From Chloroflexota bacterium (GTDB taxonomy: Bacteria; Chloroflexota; Dehalococcoidia; SZUA-161), in NCBI GenBank assembly GCA_030668425.1, contig DAOUTY010000144.1:1-5081 (forward strand): a stretch of DNA of 5,081 nt, read 5' to 3'. The number at the start of each line of letters is the position of its first letter. Within the stretch, counting starts at the first letter, position 1. The notes beneath the pieces are model-generated. The model was not told where the DNA came from. It searched no databases and saw only the letters and a list, made by a program, of their open reading frames with translations. The position numbers were made by a program, and so were the translations under genes. Of this stretch, positions 4,850 to 5,081 are shown piece by piece.

Positions 4850-5081
4850 ATGGGCCCATTGGACGGAATAAAGGTGCTGGATCTGTCACGGCACAGCCCC
4901 GGCAGGTACACCTCCCTGATCATGGCCGATCTCGGCGCCGAGGTTATCACGGTCGAAACTCCCCGCACAGCAGGTTCGCCAGCGCTTTCTTTCATGTTCA
5001 CTGACGACACCTGGTTCCGCTACATCGGCATGAACTGCAGCAAGAAGAGCATCGCAGTCAACCTCAAGCATGAGCGGGGCA
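4850..5081 (+). CDS. Class III (CaiB/BaiF-type) CoA-transferase, N-terminal part (runs off right edge)
   Basis: The first 77 codons of the gene are present and open to the window end. The protein starts MGPLDGIKVLDLSRHSPGRY, followed by TSLIMADLGAEVITVE (21-36) and, after a variable loop, NCSKKSIAVNLKHERG (62-77). These match the N-terminal block of the CoA-transferase family III: G-[IV]-[RK]-VLDLSR near the start, LADLGAEVIKVE, and the NRxKRSIALDLK stretch that helps bind CoA. Family members move CoA between acyl groups (formyl-, succinyl- or carnitine-type acids) or act as alpha-methylacyl-CoA racemases. Which applies here cannot be decided, because the catalytic Asp lies well beyond the visible part. 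ADLGAEV is followed by ITVE where relatives usually have IKVE. It is transcribed divergently from the exporter, with its own promoter and a strong ribosome site. Confidence 0.93.
   Translation, partial: MGPLDGIKVLDLSRHSPGRYTSLIMADLGAEVITVETPRTAGSPALSFMFTDDTWFRYIGMNCSKKSIAVNLKHERG

Noticed and set aside
4886..5071. 61-codon minus-strand frame
   Set aside because: It is antisense to the CoA-transferase start, which has a strong ribosome site and clear family motifs.

Overview
The window is an ordinary bacterial chromosome stretch. It has four complete genes and two genes cut by the window ends. I see no plasmid, phage, CRISPR, IS or toxin-antitoxin hallmark. GC content is moderate in the genes, with AT-rich patches in the spacers. 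The organism is uncertain. The many palindromic intergenic repeats with GTAGG/CCTAC arms, the CaiB-type CoA-transferase and the DrrA-like exporter would fit an environmental Chloroflexota (Dehalococcoidia-like) genome, but that is inference from general familiarity and not shown by a marker gene.

Layout from left to right. Positions 1-365 (minus) hold the N-terminal part of an EamA/DMT-type membrane protein that runs off the left edge. Positions 366-744 are non-coding and carry a perfect 42-bp palindrome and an 89-bp MITE-like inverted repeat. Positions 745-1191 (minus) are dut, a trimeric-type dUTPase started from GTG. Positions 1192-1407 are non-coding, with a 63-base G-free repeat tract and an interrupted hairpin after the exporter operon. 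Positions 1408-4624 (minus) are a three-gene ABC-2 exporter operon, transcribed ATPase, then permease 1, then permease 2, with gaps of 7 and 27 bp. Positions 4625-4849 are a divergent control region with a strong sigma70-type promoter for the exporter, an inverted repeat over its -35 box, a perfect 34-bp palindrome, and an extended -10 promoter facing right. Positions 4850-5081 (plus) are the start of a class III (CaiB/BaiF) CoA-transferase gene that runs off the right edge.

The exporter genes should form one complex: one cytoplasmic ATPase and two different membrane subunits with large extracytoplasmic domains, as in the YbhF/YbhS/YbhR arrangement. The substrate cannot be read from the sequence, and no dedicated regulator gene is in the window. 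dut, the EamA-like gene and the CoA-transferase have no evident functional link to it. I found no convincing undescribed system. The points most worth a second look are the intergenic palindrome family, the operator-like repeat over the exporter promoter, and the AT-rich repeat that appears to supply the 5' end of the second permease gene.
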